DNA from: Albibacterium bauzanense
Lineage (GTDB): Bacteria > Bacteroidota > Bacteroidia > Sphingobacteriales > Sphingobacteriaceae
Assembly: GCF_004339765.1 (NCBI RefSeq)
Contig: NZ_SMGO01000002.1
Location: forward strand, 372,001 to 436,000
Length of the DNA: 64,000 bases
Direction: 5' to 3'
This document shows, piece after piece, positions 43,746-53,586 of this stretch. The position numbers and the translations under genes are program-made. Positions within the stretch are counted from its first letter, which is position 1. Every line of letters begins with the position of its first letter. A model generated the notes under the pieces. The model ran no database searches. It was not told the origin of the DNA and saw nothing but the letters and a program-made list of their open reading frames with translations.

Positions 43746-45122
43746 ATGGATTATTTAATCATTGCTCTTCTCTTTATATTATTTTTATTCGTGGCTTTAT
43801 TATTCTTTAAAAAATCAGGCAATAAAAAGGATAATGAAAGCATTGAACTTGATCTGATAAAAAAAGAACGCGATGATCTGACAATACAGCTGGCAAGATC
43901 AGAACAAGAAGTTATTAGTTTGCAGGAAGAAAAGAAGAATATGCTTGCTCTTTTAAAGCAGGATAATGAACAATTGCGCATTGATTTAGCAAGAGAAAGA
44001 GATGAGCATATTCAGGCACAAAAGCAGTTAGAAAAAGTCAATTCTTATTTTAATGCTCAAACTGAAAAAATAAATGAGCAGAAAGAAGAGATTAAATCTA
44101 TTAAAGATCAATTGAATAAAGATTTTGAATTGATTGCCAATCGTATTTTACAAGAGAAATCAGATCGTTTTACAGAATCAAATCATAAAAATCTATTTCA
44201 GATATTGGATCCATTAAAGGAGAACCTTAAAACCTTTGAAGCAAAAGTAGACAAGGTTTATAATGAAGAAACCAAAGATAGAAATTCATTAAAAGGTGCT
44301 GTAGAATTATTGATTGAACAAAGTAAACAAATACAGGATGAGGCAAATAGTTTGACGAGGGCGTTAAAAGGCAATAATAAAAAGCAAGGAAACTGGGGAG
44401 AAGTTATTTTAGAACGTGTATTGGAAAGATCAGGCTTATTGAAAGATAGAGAATATCGTTTACAAGCTAGTTTTACAGATAGTGAAGGGCAACGATTACA
44501 GCCGGATGCTATTATTGATTTACCTGATGATAAAAACTTAATAATAGACTCGAAGGTATCATTGATTGCTTATGAAAGATGGATAAATAGTGAACTTGAA
44601 GAAGAAAAATTGGAGTATGCAAAACAGCATCTTCAATCGGTTAAAAACCATATTATAGAGCTTTCTTCAAAAAATTATTGTGATATCTATCAAATCAATT
44701 CTCCTGATTTTGTATTGCTATTCATTCCTATTGAATCTTCCTTTAGTATGTCTATTAGTTTAGATGGCGACTTATTTAATTTTGCATGGGATAGACGAGT
44801 AGTAATTGTTAGTCCGTCGACTCTTTTAGCAACTTTAAGAACCATTGCTGGTTTATGGAAACAAGAACGTCAAAACAGAAATGTAATTGAAATTGCCAGG
44901 GAGGCCGGATTATTATATGATAAATTTGTAGGCTTTACCGAAGATATGGATAAGGTAGAAAAGCAAATTAATTTACTTAGCCGCACGCATGATGATGCCC
45001 GCAAGAAATTAGAAACCGGTCGGGGTAATATTATCTCTAAGATTGAAAAGCTTAAAACATTGGGAGCAAAAACTAGTAAAGGATTGGATCCAAAATATTT
45101 GGATGAAGATTTAATGGATTAA
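43746..45122 (+). CDS. rmuC: DNA recombination protein RmuC
   Basis: A 458-aa member of the RmuC family, which limits sequence inversions at short inverted repeats. Residues 1-21 form a membrane anchor, a long coiled coil follows (about 28-130), and the conserved nuclease-like core spans about 195-400. The core includes GNWGEVILERVLERSGL near 216-232, LQPDAIIDLPDDKNLIIDSKVSL near 255-277 (PD-D/ExK-like) and FVLLFIPIE. The nuclease activity is inferred from the fold in the family. It converges on thiL 15 bp away. Confidence 0.92.
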   Translation: MDYLIIALLFILFLFVALLFFKKSGNKKDNESIELDLIKKERDDLTIQLARSEQEVISLQEEKKNMLALLKQDNEQLRIDLARERDEHIQAQKQLEKVNSYFNAQTEKINEQKEEIKSIKDQLNKDFELIANRILQEKSDRFTESNHKNLFQILDPLKENLKTFEAKVDKVYNEETKDRNSLKGAVELLIEQSKQIQDEANSLTRALKGNNKKQGNWGEVILERVLERSGLLKDREYRLQASFTDSEGQRLQPDAIIDLPDDKNLIIDSKVSLIAYERWINSELEEEKLEYAKQHLQSVKNHIIELSSKNYCDIYQINSPDFVLLFIPIESSFSMSISLDGDLFNFAWDRRVVIVSPSTLLATLRTIAGLWKQERQNRNVIEIAREAGLLYDKFVGFTEDMDKVEKQINLLSRTHDDARKKLETGRGNIISKIEKLKTLGAKTSKGLDPKYLDEDLMD

Positions 45123-45136
45123 GCTCAAATAATCTA

Positions 45137-46189
45137 TTAATCTTCCTCTTTCTTTTTAAGTGAATTCCAGCCTTGAGCAATTAAAGGGTGTACTTTATTA
45201 GACTTAGAGATCATATCACATCCTGCCGATGGTTCAGTAATATGCCCGATAACAGTTATATCTAATAAACCTTTAACCTTATCATAATCACTTTGTGGAA
45301 TTGTGAATAAAAGTTCATAATCTTCACCTCCACTTAAAGCACAAACGGTAGGATCTAAACCAAATTCGAAAGCAGTATCGTAGGTCATTGGATCAATGGG
45401 AATCTTTTCTTCATAAATTTTACAGCCTTTATCAGATTGTTTACAAATATGAAGTATTTCTGATGCCAAACCATCGGACACATCAATCATAGAATTTGGA
45501 AGTATATCTTTTTCTGCTAATAACTCTACAATATCTCTTCTTGCTTCGGGTTTTAATTGTCTTTCAACAATGTAATCTTTCCCTTCTAAATCAGGTTGGA
45601 TATTCGGGTTATCCAAGAATATTTTCTTTTCACGTTCCAGTAGTTGCAAACCTACATAAGCACCTCCTAAATCGCCTGAAACACATATTAAATCACCTTC
45701 TTTTGCTCCATTACGATAGACCACTTTAGATTGATCAACATAACCAATACTGGTTACACTAATAACTAAACCTTGTGCTGAGGCAGAAGTATCTCCTCCT
45801 ACTAAATCAACATTGTATTTTTTACAGGCTATTAGAGCTCCTTCATAAATTTCCTCAACAGCTTCTAATGGAAATTTACTGGATAGACCAATGGAAAAAG
45901 TGATTTGAGATGCTATACCATTCATGGCATAGATATCACTTAAATTAACCTGAACGGCTTTATATCCCAAGTGTTTTAAAGGTACATAGCGTAAATCAAA
46001 ATGTATACCTTCTAATAATAAATCAGTTGAAATTAGTGTTTTTTTATCGGCAAAATCTAACACTGCAGCATCGTCACCAATGCCTTTAATGGTCGATTTT
46101 TCATTCGGTATAATTGATTTTGTTAAATGATCAATTAAACCAAATTCGCCTAATTCTTCTAAATTCGTTCTTTCTTTATTATCAAACAT
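45137..46189 (-). CDS. thiL: Thiamine-monophosphate kinase
   Basis: Phosphorylates thiamine monophosphate to the active cofactor TPP. The 350-aa protein has KGIGDDAAVLD near 41-51 and STDLLLEGIHFDL near 60-72 (metal and ATP residues), DLVGGDTSAS near 125-134 and MIDVSDGLASE near 225-235. All Asp-rich metal motifs are present. It follows nadA by 20 bp, so both cofactor genes (NAD and TPP) are likely one transcript from the nadA promoter. No TPP riboswitch is visible. Confidence 0.95.
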   Translation of the reverse strand: MFDNKERTNLEELGEFGLIDHLTKSIIPNEKSTIKGIGDDAAVLDFADKKTLISTDLLLEGIHFDLRYVPLKHLGYKAVQVNLSDIYAMNGIASQITFSIGLSSKFPLEAVEEIYEGALIACKKYNVDLVGGDTSASAQGLVISVTSIGYVDQSKVVYRNGAKEGDLICVSGDLGGAYVGLQLLEREKKIFLDNPNIQPDLEGKDYIVERQLKPEARRDIVELLAEKDILPNSMIDVSDGLASEILHICKQSDKGCKIYEEKIPIDPMTYDTAFEFGLDPTVCALSGGEDYELLFTIPQSDYDKVKGLLDITVIGHITEPSAGCDMISKSNKVHPLIAQGWNSLKKKEED

Positions 46190-46209
46190 ATTATTTATTT
46201 CTAATGGAA

Positions 46210-47208
46210 TTATAAACCTAATTGAGCTGATATTTCAAGCATTCTTTCAATCGGTTTTCTGGCACGCTCTATAACTTCCGGTTCTAAATCAATTTCAGGA
46301 AGCTCGTACTTCATGCAATTATAAAGCTTTTCAAGAGTATTTAATTTCATATGCGGACAATCATTACATGCACATGCATTATTTGGAGGTGCAGGAATGA
46401 AAGTCTTACCAGGATTGGCTTTTTGCATTTGATAAATAATACCACTTTCTGTCGCTACAATAAATGTTTGAGCTGGATTTTCTTTGGTATATTTTAATAA
46501 TCCTGATGTTGAACCAATATAATCAGCATTTTGGAGGATATGATTTTCACATTCAGGATGTGCTATTAATTTTGCTAGTGGAAATTCCTCTCTTAATTTG
46601 TTAATTTTTTCTTGAGAGAATATTTCATGAACCATACAGGCACCATTCCATAAAACGATATCTGTTCTACCTGTTTTTTTAATTACATAATCACCTAAGT
46701 TCTTATCAGGACCAAAAATAATATTTTGATCTAAAGGTAAACTTTGAACAATCTGAACAGCATTGGATGAAGTACAAACAATATCACTCAAAGCTTTTAA
46801 TTCTGCTGTACAGTTTACATAGGTAATAACCAGATGATCTGGATATTGCTCTTTAAATTTTGCAAATAAATGTGGCGGACAGCTATCTGATAATGAACAA
46901 CCTGCCTTTAAATCAGGTAGTAAAACTTTCTTTTTTGGAGATAATATTTTAGCAGTTTCTGCCATAAAATGAACACCGGCAAAAACGATAACATCTGCTT
47001 CTGTTTTAGCTGCTTCTTGAGATAATCCTAAACTATCTCCAATATAATCAGCAACATCTTGTATTTCAGAATCTTGATAATAATGCGCTAAAATAACTGC
47101 ATTCTTTTCAATTTTTAATTGCTTAATTGCTTCTACTAAATCTAATGAAGGATCAATTGCTTCGTCAACAAATCCTTTTTCATTTAAATCTACTTCGTAA
47201 GTTTCCAT
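46210..47208 (-). CDS. nadA: Quinolinate synthase
   Basis: Condenses iminoaspartate with dihydroxyacetone phosphate to quinolinate, using a [4Fe-4S] cluster. The 332-aa protein has the three expected cluster cysteines in conserved settings: NCTAEL near 130, GACMVHEIF near 195 and CACNDCPHM near 281. Also seen is [19 protein letters not shown] at 40-58, a substrate-site signature. Its partner nadB is divergent across a 467-bp AT-rich gap, so the two NAD-synthesis genes may be jointly controlled there. Confidence 0.96.
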   Translation of the reverse strand: METYEVDLNEKGFVDEAIDPSLDLVEAIKQLKIEKNAVILAHYYQDSEIQDVADYIGDSLGLSQEAAKTEADVIVFAGVHFMAETAKILSPKKKVLLPDLKAGCSLSDSCPPHLFAKFKEQYPDHLVITYVNCTAELKALSDIVCTSSNAVQIVQSLPLDQNIIFGPDKNLGDYVIKKTGRTDIVLWNGACMVHEIFSQEKINKLREEFPLAKLIAHPECENHILQNADYIGSTSGLLKYTKENPAQTFIVATESGIIYQMQKANPGKTFIPAPPNNACACNDCPHMKLNTLEKLYNCMKYELPEIDLEPEVIERARKPIERMLEISAQLGL

Positions 47209-47675
47209 TTTTTATTTTAAACCCTTTCACAAAAATACACAAAATAATGAATTCAATATTTTCATCTTTTAACATGACAACAATAGTAAAAACTATTTTA
47301 TATAAAATTCTTTTACTGTTTATTATGGTGTTGGTAATGTTGAGAAGAAGTATCTCTATTATTTTGAAATTTACTTATAGTTTTAAACTAACAATTTCTT
47401 AACATTATTATGACACTTAATTACTTGAATCTCAATTACTATTTATTTACCCACTATCTTTAACAATTATAGATGTGAATTTCTTTGTTGTAAGAAAAGC
47501 GTGTATAACTGATAGTTTTTCTTGTATAACTTTTTGTTTTTTGTAGATAGTTTTTGATTTAATGTCAATTTTTTGATTTCTAATTATTGTCTAACGATTA
47601 GTTCACATAAATTTCACACCTTTATGCTAGTTATCCACTAAAATGTTAAAAGATATTTTAATTTAATTTTTTAAA
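47209..47675. other. AT-rich nadA-nadB gap, candidate replication origin
   Basis: The longest gene-free stretch here (467 bp). It holds DnaA-box-like 9-mers: TTATCCACT at 47631-47639 and, on the minus strand, TTATACACG at 47508-47500 (each one base from TTWTNCACA), plus weaker TTATACAAG at 47529-47521 and TTACCCACT at 47447-47455. Near them are duplicated GATAGTTTTT blocks (47511-47520 and 47547-47556) and very A/T-rich tracts at 47400-47600 and 47641-47675. Base-composition skew changes in this neighbourhood. No convincing protein gene or RNA is seen inside. Confidence 0.4.
47230..47237 (-). promoter_or_regulatory. -7 box of nadA-thiL
   Basis: The minus strand reads TATTTTTG, an exact TAnnTTTG match 21 nt upstream of the nadA ATG. 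Confidence 0.5.
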
Positions 47676-49262
47676 ATGAATGATGTTGATTTCTTAGTTG
47701 TAGGATCGGGTATTGCCGGGCTTAGTTTTGCTTTAAAAGCTGCCAAACATGGTAAGGTTCTTATCATTACAAAATCTAATGAGGATGAATCAAATACAAA
47801 ATATGCGCAGGGCGGTGTAGCGGCAGTTGTGGATAAGTCTGACTCGTTTGAGAAGCATATAGCTGATACTCTGAATGCTGGAGATGGTTTGTGCGATAAA
47901 AAAATTGTGGAAATCGTTGTGAAGGAAGGTCCTTCCAGAATTGATGAAATTATAGAGTATGGAACCCACTTTGATAAGACGCTTAAAGGTAAATATGATT
48001 TAGCGAAAGAAGGCGGGCATTCAGAGAATAGGATCCTTCATTATAAAGATATAACAGGATTTGAAATTGAACGGGCTTTATTAGCTAAAGTACATGAGAA
48101 TGAGAATATTACTATTTTCACTCATTATTTTGCTGTTGATTTTATTACTCAATATCATTTAGGAAAACACGTTGATAAGTATTCTCAGGATATTAATTGT
48201 TTTGGTATTTATGCTCTTAATACCAAGGAGAACAAAGTTGAGAAGTTTTTGAGTAAGGTTACAGTTATTGCAAGTGGTGGAGCGGGACATATTTATTCGA
48301 GTACTACTAATCCTGTTATTGCTACTGGCGATGGTATTGCAATGGTTTATAGAGCAAAAGGAAAAGTTAGAAATATGGAGTTTATTCAATTTCACCCAAC
48401 GGCTTTATATAATCCGGGAGAGTATCCTGCCTTTTTGATTTCTGAAGCTTTACGTGGTTTTGGAGGAGTTCTTAGAAGATTGAATGGTGAAGAGTTTATG
48501 TTTGAATATGATAAAAGGGGTTCATTGGCACCTCGGGATATTGTAGCACGTGCCATTGATTCGGAAATGAAAAAGTCGGGTGAAGATTATGTTTATTTAG
48601 ATATAACGAGTAAATCTAAGAATGAACTGTTAACTCATTTCCCTAATATTTATGCAAAGTGTTTAAGCATTGGAATTGATTTAAGTAAAGATTTTGTTCC
48701 GGTAACACCAGCTGCTCATTATTTATGTGGTGGTATATATGTGGATGAAGTAGGGCAAACAAGTATTAATCGCTTATATGCTTGTGGAGAATGTGCATCT
48801 ACAGGCTTACATGGTGCGAATAGATTGGCTTCTAATTCTTTATTAGAAGCTACAGTATTTGCACATCGTATTTATGAAGATGCTATTAAAAAGTTTGAGT
48901 CTTATACGGTTCCTGATAATATTCCGGATTGGGATTCATCCAATACACAATTGTCGAATGAAGATATCCTGGTAATCCATAACCTACGTGAAACTCAGAA
49001 GATTATGAGTGATTATGTAGGAATTGTAAGATCTGATTTCCGATTAGATAGAGCTATCAGAAGATTGGGCCTTATATATGAGGAAACAGAAAGTTTCTAT
49101 AAGAATACGAAGCTTTCTGTTAAATTGTGTGAAGTCAGAAATGTAATTCAGGTAGCTTATATTGTTATTAAAAGTGCTATGCTACGTAAAGAAAGCAGAG
49201 GACTACATTATACAACGGACTATCCGAAACATGCTGAAGAGGTTCATGATACCTTATTTTAA
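47676..49262 (+). CDS. nadB: L-aspartate oxidase
   Basis: FAD enzyme that oxidises L-aspartate to iminoaspartate, the substrate of NadA. The 528-aa protein begins with the dinucleotide motif GSGIAGLS at 10-17, followed by TKYAQGGVAAV near 41-51 (flavin site), EFIQFHPTALY near 230-240, and the late GLHGANRLASNSLLEA near 375-390 shared with succinate dehydrogenase flavoproteins. It is the first long plus-strand gene with markedly G/T-rich codons, in contrast to plus-strand genes in the left half. Confidence 0.96.
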   Translation: MNDVDFLVVGSGIAGLSFALKAAKHGKVLIITKSNEDESNTKYAQGGVAAVVDKSDSFEKHIADTLNAGDGLCDKKIVEIVVKEGPSRIDEIIEYGTHFDKTLKGKYDLAKEGGHSENRILHYKDITGFEIERALLAKVHENENITIFTHYFAVDFITQYHLGKHVDKYSQDINCFGIYALNTKENKVEKFLSKVTVIASGGAGHIYSSTTNPVIATGDGIAMVYRAKGKVRNMEFIQFHPTALYNPGEYPAFLISEALRGFGGVLRRLNGEEFMFEYDKRGSLAPRDIVARAIDSEMKKSGEDYVYLDITSKSKNELLTHFPNIYAKCLSIGIDLSKDFVPVTPAAHYLCGGIYVDEVGQTSINRLYACGECASTGLHGANRLASNSLLEATVFAHRIYEDAIKKFESYTVPDNIPDWDSSNTQLSNEDILVIHNLRETQKIMSDYVGIVRSDFRLDRAIRRLGLIYEETESFYKNTKLSVKLCEVRNVIQVAYIVIKSAMLRKESRGLHYTTDYPKHAEEVHDTLF

Positions 49263-49282
49263 TTTAGATCTATATAAAAAAT

Positions 49283-49792
49283 ATGGCTTTAATTCTTCCT
49301 GTTAAAGGTGTACATCCGGTTATTCCGGAGAATTGTTTTGTTGCTGAAAATGCTACTATTGTGGGTGATGTACGATTAGGCGAGAATTGTTCTGTTTGGT
49401 TTAATGCTGTTATTCGTGGTGATGTAAATCTTATTAGAATCGGGCATCATAGTAATGTTCAGGATGGTGCTGTTATTCATTGTACTTATAAAACAGCTTC
49501 TACTACCGTAGGAAATTATGTTTCTATCGGGCATAATGCGCTTGTACATGGTTGTGTTATTGAAGATCATGTGTTGATAGGAATGGGAGCCATTGTGATG
49601 GATCATGCTCTTGTAAGAGAGTATGTTATTATTGCTGCAGGTGCTATTGTTTTAGAGAATACAGTTTGTGAGTCTGGATTTATTTATGCCGGTATACCTG
49701 CACGTAAAATTAAGCCTATCAGTGATAAGCAAAAAGCTATGTTGAATACATTACCTCATAATTATGTGATGTATTCGAGCTGGTTTGATTAG
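49283..49792 (+). CDS. Gamma-class carbonic anhydrase family protein
   Basis: A 169-aa left-handed beta-helix trimer with hexapeptide repeats from about residue 15 to 135. Putative metal histidines are in VIHCTY near 65, IGHNALVHGC near 83-92 and nearby, consistent with gamma carbonic anhydrases (CamH/PaaY/YrdA type). YrdA-type members often have low or no activity, so catalysis is not certain. It follows nadB by 20 bp and likely shares its transcript. Confidence 0.9.
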   Translation: MALILPVKGVHPVIPENCFVAENATIVGDVRLGENCSVWFNAVIRGDVNLIRIGHHSNVQDGAVIHCTYKTASTTVGNYVSIGHNALVHGCVIEDHVLIGMGAIVMDHALVREYVIIAAGAIVLENTVCESGFIYAGIPARKIKPISDKQKAMLNTLPHNYVMYSSWFD

Positions 49793-49796
49793 AATA

Positions 49797-51593
49797 TTAT
49801 TCGTCTTCTTTAGGCGTAATGGTTCCTGATTTTATAAAGGGTTCTTCTGTGCCATTATTTTCAGGATTGGTTTCTTCTTCTATTATGTCTGGCTCTGGTT
49901 TTGGTTGAGGCAGATTATTGATAGTTCCTTTAGCAGGAACGGTAACGATTTCTTCTTGCTCCCAATTTGGCCTGATGGTTATTATTTTATTCCAATACCA
50001 GAGTTGTTCCGGCTGCCTTTTTTCTGCAAGATTTCCAGTATCCCATATTTGATTGGCATTATCATCGTAGATTACTCTGACCGAATAGTTTCCGCCCGGG
50101 AATTGCTTGTAACTTATTTTTTGCGAAGAATTTATTGTATGTACAGTTGCTACCTGGGTTTTATCTTCTTTTATTAATTCAATGATATAATTGTTAGAAT
50201 CTGGTAATTGTACATTTAAAATGATATCGCCGTAGTTTTCGGTATCATCAAATGTAAATTTTCTTTGTCCGGCTTGAGATTTTTCTCCAAAATGACCAAT
50301 AAATGCACCCTCTTCTAATTCCAATAAATAGGTTCTTCTTGGCCGCCAACGGTAAGTTAAATTTGCTTTTCGTTGATTGTTATTATCTAACGTAAGTTGA
50401 AAATTATTTACACGAATGGTATCTTCGAGTAGTTTTATTTTTGAAATGTCTGCAGATTCTATAGGCGCAGCAGCTGTAAATACCACGTTTTTAATCGCAT
50501 CAACACGTTGTGTGGATAGATTATCAGATATAAGTATAGCACGTTCGTATTTATCGTTTTTATTTCGTCTTAATAGTATGGTATCTAAAGGTATAGAGTT
50601 TTGACTTAGTTCTACTTCGAGGGTGTCAAAAGTTAGTTCGGGCAGCCATATAAAAGCGCTATCGCGCATTTTGGTGAATTCTGTTATTTTGTTTTCATCT
50701 AATCTGGTATTGTTTAAAATTCTTAAGCTTGGATCTGCTACCGGTTTATTGAAAGACAATAAGATTCTTCCGGTAGGTTCAATTTTCCTCTCCATCACTC
50801 TGAAGTCGGCAGGTATTTCTTTAAAGGTACTTAATTTGATTCCGCTTATATTTTTATCTAAGACTATGCTGTCTTTTAAAAAGCCTATTTCTTCATCCGG
50901 ACTGTTATAGATACGATCGTTGTTGTTTTCTTTTAATGCATAAATACGATAAGTATTTTCGCTTAGGTTCTTGAACTGAAAGTTTCCTGAACTATCTGTT
51001 CGTGTAAATATATTAGCTTTTCGTTTTCCAAATATTGAATCCTGCTTAATAGGAATTAATAAAACGACTATATCTTTTTCTGGTTCCAGAATATAAGAGC
51101 TTATCACATTTCCTGATAATGTTAGAGAATCTATTTCATCACCCGTTGAAAAAACATAGCTGTAATTGAGAAGTGGATTTGATTCATTAACATCAACCAA
51201 TCCTTTTCCAAAATTCAAAGAGTAGGTAGTATTTTCTGCGAGTGTATCGGGTAATTTAATAAACAATGATTTCTTTTTAATTCTTAGCTCAGGTGTAGCA
51301 TCGACGTCTGGGGAGATACTAAACTCTGTAAACTCATTATTTAATTTTACATACTCGTCGAATTCAATTTCAATTTCGCGAGTCGTAAAATTCTTTGTAA
51401 GATTGGCAGGTGTTTCTTTTACTATTTTTGGAGGAATAGAATCTCTAGGTCCTCCGCTGGGCTGTTGCATGCTTGCACAACCAGAAATAAAGGCTGACAT
51501 GATAAATAAGAACATCAAAAAGCATAATATTTGATTTAAGCTTATTTTTAAGCGATTTAAGCCATTTTCATACTTTTTGATATTATACCTCAT
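49797..51593 (-). CDS. Ig-like domain lipoprotein of unknown function
   Basis: A 598-aa exported lipoprotein. A basic N-terminus and hydrophobic stretch end with lipobox ISGC near residue 39, followed by a PSGGPRDSIPPKIV start typical of Bacteroidota SbsA/Big_5-like Ig domain proteins. The next region (50-150) forms such an Ig-like domain (FDEYVKLN...FSISP). Later beta-rich segments resemble CarboxypepD regulatory-like repeats (FQFKNLSENTYRIYALKENN; YSVRVIYDDNANQIWDTGN). The tail is Pro/Glu-rich. The role is not known. It converges on the carbonic anhydrase gene 4 bp away. Confidence 0.85.
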   Translation of the reverse strand: MRYNIKKYENGLNRLKISLNQILCFLMFLFIMSAFISGCASMQQPSGGPRDSIPPKIVKETPANLTKNFTTREIEIEFDEYVKLNNEFTEFSISPDVDATPELRIKKKSLFIKLPDTLAENTTYSLNFGKGLVDVNESNPLLNYSYVFSTGDEIDSLTLSGNVISSYILEPEKDIVVLLIPIKQDSIFGKRKANIFTRTDSSGNFQFKNLSENTYRIYALKENNNDRIYNSPDEEIGFLKDSIVLDKNISGIKLSTFKEIPADFRVMERKIEPTGRILLSFNKPVADPSLRILNNTRLDENKITEFTKMRDSAFIWLPELTFDTLEVELSQNSIPLDTILLRRNKNDKYERAILISDNLSTQRVDAIKNVVFTAAAPIESADISKIKLLEDTIRVNNFQLTLDNNNQRKANLTYRWRPRRTYLLELEEGAFIGHFGEKSQAGQRKFTFDDTENYGDIILNVQLPDSNNYIIELIKEDKTQVATVHTINSSQKISYKQFPGGNYSVRVIYDDNANQIWDTGNLAEKRQPEQLWYWNKIITIRPNWEQEEIVTVPAKGTINNLPQPKPEPDIIEEETNPENNGTEEPFIKSGTITPKEDE

Positions 51594-51670
51594 TTCTTTT
51601 AAATTAATTAATTCTGTGCTTTTTAAATAGGTCGGTTTTTATTATAATTAACTTACTGAAAATAAGCTGT

Positions 51671-53530
51671 TTATGATAAATGAACGACTAAAACTGAAAT
51701 ATCTGAAGGAGTAACGCCTGAAATCCTGGATGCTTGTCCAATTGTTCGTGGTTTTACCTTATTTAATTTTTCTCTTGCTTCTTTAGATAAGGAGTTCAGT
51801 TTTGAATATTCAAAATCTGGATTGATCATTTGATCTTCCATCTTTTTCATTTTATTGATCAGTTCGAATTCCTTTTGAAAGTAGCTTTCATACTTAACTT
51901 TTATTTCGGCTTGCTCAATTGTTTCTTCATCGAATTTATTTAATAGTACTTTAAACTCTGCATTTGAATTGGCAAGATCGTAAATATTAAGCTGAGGTCT
52001 CGTTAAAAGATCAACCATTTTCTTGTTTTGTGTTAAGGGGCTATTATTGTTTTCAACAAGAATTGGGTTGATTAAATCTTTATCGATTGATGTTTTTCTT
52101 AAGTAGTTTATTATCGTATTTGCATTTTCTACCTTTTCGTTTACTTTATCAAGTCTGTCTTGTGAGACCAAACCTAGTTTATGAGCTAATGGAGTTAGGC
52201 GTTCATCTGCATTATCTTGACGTAATAATAAGCGATGTTCTGCACGAGAGGTAAACATACGATAAGGTTCTTCTGTTCCTTTGGTTACCAGGTCGTCAAT
52301 AAGAACACCTATATAAGCTTCGCTTCTTTTAAGGATAAGTTCATGCTGATCGTTTATTCTTTGATGTGCATTAATACCTGCTATCATTCCTTGACTGGCA
52401 GCTTCTTCATAGCCGGTTGTTCCATTAATTTGCCCTGCAAAGAAAAGATTTTTGATTAAGAAGGTTTCCAGTGTTGCGTCTAATTGCATTGGTGGAAAGA
52501 AATCATATTCAATTGCATAGCCAGGACGGAACATCCTTGCATTTTCGAAGCCAGGGATCTTTCTCAGAGCTTTGTATTGAACATCTTCAGGAAGGGATGT
52601 AGAAAAGCCATTAACATAAATTTCTACTGTATTCCAACCTTCCGGTTCTACGAATATCTGATGTCTGTCTCTTCCTGCGAATCTGTTTATTTTATCTTCA
52701 ATGGAAGGGCAATAACGCGGACCTAGTCCTTTTATCCTGCCTGTAAACATTGGAGATTTTTCAAAGCCTTCTTTTAAGGTTTCATGTACACTTTCGTTGG
52801 TATAAGTAATCCAACAGCAACGTTGTTCTTTAGGAGTTTCAACATCGGTATAGGAGAATTTGCCTTTTTTATCGTCTCCCCATTGCTCTTCCATTAAAGA
52901 ATAATTAAGGCTTCTGCCATCAACCCGTGGAGGTGTTCCGGTTTTCATTCTTCCTGCTGTAAAGCCTAAGCTGATCAGTTGTTCTGTAAGTCCGGTAGCT
53001 GCTTTCTCTCCTGCCCTGCCTCCGCCAAATCTTTTTTCACCAATATGAATTAACCCATTTAGGAAAGTTCCATTGGTTAACACAACAGAGTCTCCCGGTA
53101 TTTCTATTCCTAATGATGTTTTTACCCCTACTGCTTTTCCGTCTTTTACCAGTATTTCATTTACTGTGTCTTGCCAGAAATCTATATTATCTCTGCTTTC
53201 AAGCTGAAGGCGCCATTCTTCTGAGAAACGCATTCTGTCATTTTGCGTTCTCGGACTCCACATAGCAGGTCCTTTTGATTGGTTTAGCATCCTGAATTGA
53301 ATGGTGGTTTTATCAGCAATAATACCTGATAGGCCTCCCATTGCATCAATTTCGCGTAATATTTGACCTTTAGCAACACCACCCATAGCAGGATTGCAGC
53401 TCATTTGCGCAATAGTTGTCATATTCATGGTAACCAATAGTACGCTTGAACCTAGATTGGATGCTGCAATGGCGGCTTCGCAACCGGCATGTCCTCCTCC
53501 AACAACAATTACATTATATTTCTTAAACAT
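51671..53530 (-). CDS. mnmG: tRNA uridine-5-carboxymethylaminomethyl(34) synthesis enzyme MnmG
   Basis: FAD enzyme that, with MnmE, adds the cmnm5 group to U34 of several tRNAs. The 619-aa protein has the FAD motif GGGHAG at 11-16, [16 protein letters not shown] near 51-66, the [12 protein letters not shown] segment near 153 and [11 protein letters not shown] near 272, all family hallmarks; the C-terminal helical domain that contacts MnmE and tRNA is complete (ISGVTPSDI near the end). Two CACGTG-core sites stand between it and the preceding ABC-F gene. mnmG is often near oriC in bacteria. Confidence 0.97.
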   Translation of the reverse strand: MFKKYNVIVVGGGHAGCEAAIAASNLGSSVLLVTMNMTTIAQMSCNPAMGGVAKGQILREIDAMGGLSGIIADKTTIQFRMLNQSKGPAMWSPRTQNDRMRFSEEWRLQLESRDNIDFWQDTVNEILVKDGKAVGVKTSLGIEIPGDSVVLTNGTFLNGLIHIGEKRFGGGRAGEKAATGLTEQLISLGFTAGRMKTGTPPRVDGRSLNYSLMEEQWGDDKKGKFSYTDVETPKEQRCCWITYTNESVHETLKEGFEKSPMFTGRIKGLGPRYCPSIEDKINRFAGRDRHQIFVEPEGWNTVEIYVNGFSTSLPEDVQYKALRKIPGFENARMFRPGYAIEYDFFPPMQLDATLETFLIKNLFFAGQINGTTGYEEAASQGMIAGINAHQRINDQHELILKRSEAYIGVLIDDLVTKGTEEPYRMFTSRAEHRLLLRQDNADERLTPLAHKLGLVSQDRLDKVNEKVENANTIINYLRKTSIDKDLINPILVENNNSPLTQNKKMVDLLTRPQLNIYDLANSNAEFKVLLNKFDEETIEQAEIKVKYESYFQKEFELINKMKKMEDQMINPDFEYSKLNSLSKEAREKLNKVKPRTIGQASRISGVTPSDISVLVVHLS

Positions 53531-53544
53531 GGTATTTTAATAAT

Positions 53545-53560
53545 AGTTCCACGTGAAACA
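53545..53560. other. parS-like site 1
   Basis: AGTTCCACGTGAAACA differs from the general ParB site TGTTTCACGTGAAACA at position 1 (A) and position 5 (C); C at position 5 occurs in Bacillus parS sites. The inner CACGTG is intact. It is 15 bp upstream of the mnmG start. Confidence 0.65.
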
Positions 53561-53570
53561 TTTTGTATAA

Positions 53571-53586
53571 TGTTCCACGTGGAACG
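53571..53586. other. parS-like site 2
   Basis: TGTTCCACGTGGAACG has a perfect 14-bp palindrome (GTTCCACGTGGAAC) around CACGTG. Its centre is 26 bp from that of site 1. It abuts the stop codon of the ABC-F gene. Confidence 0.62.

Noticed and set aside
46189-47208. TPP or NAD riboswitch for thiL/nadA
   Set aside because: No CUGAGA/ACCUGA-type TPP core was found upstream, and the nadA leader is only about 18 nt.
47247-47402. Hydrophobic 51-codon ORF in the nadA-nadB gap
   Set aside because: It is Ile/Leu/Phe-rich as expected from random AT-rich DNA, overlaps an AT palindrome (47285-47317), has no -7 box in place, and could be chance. Kept as a caveat only.
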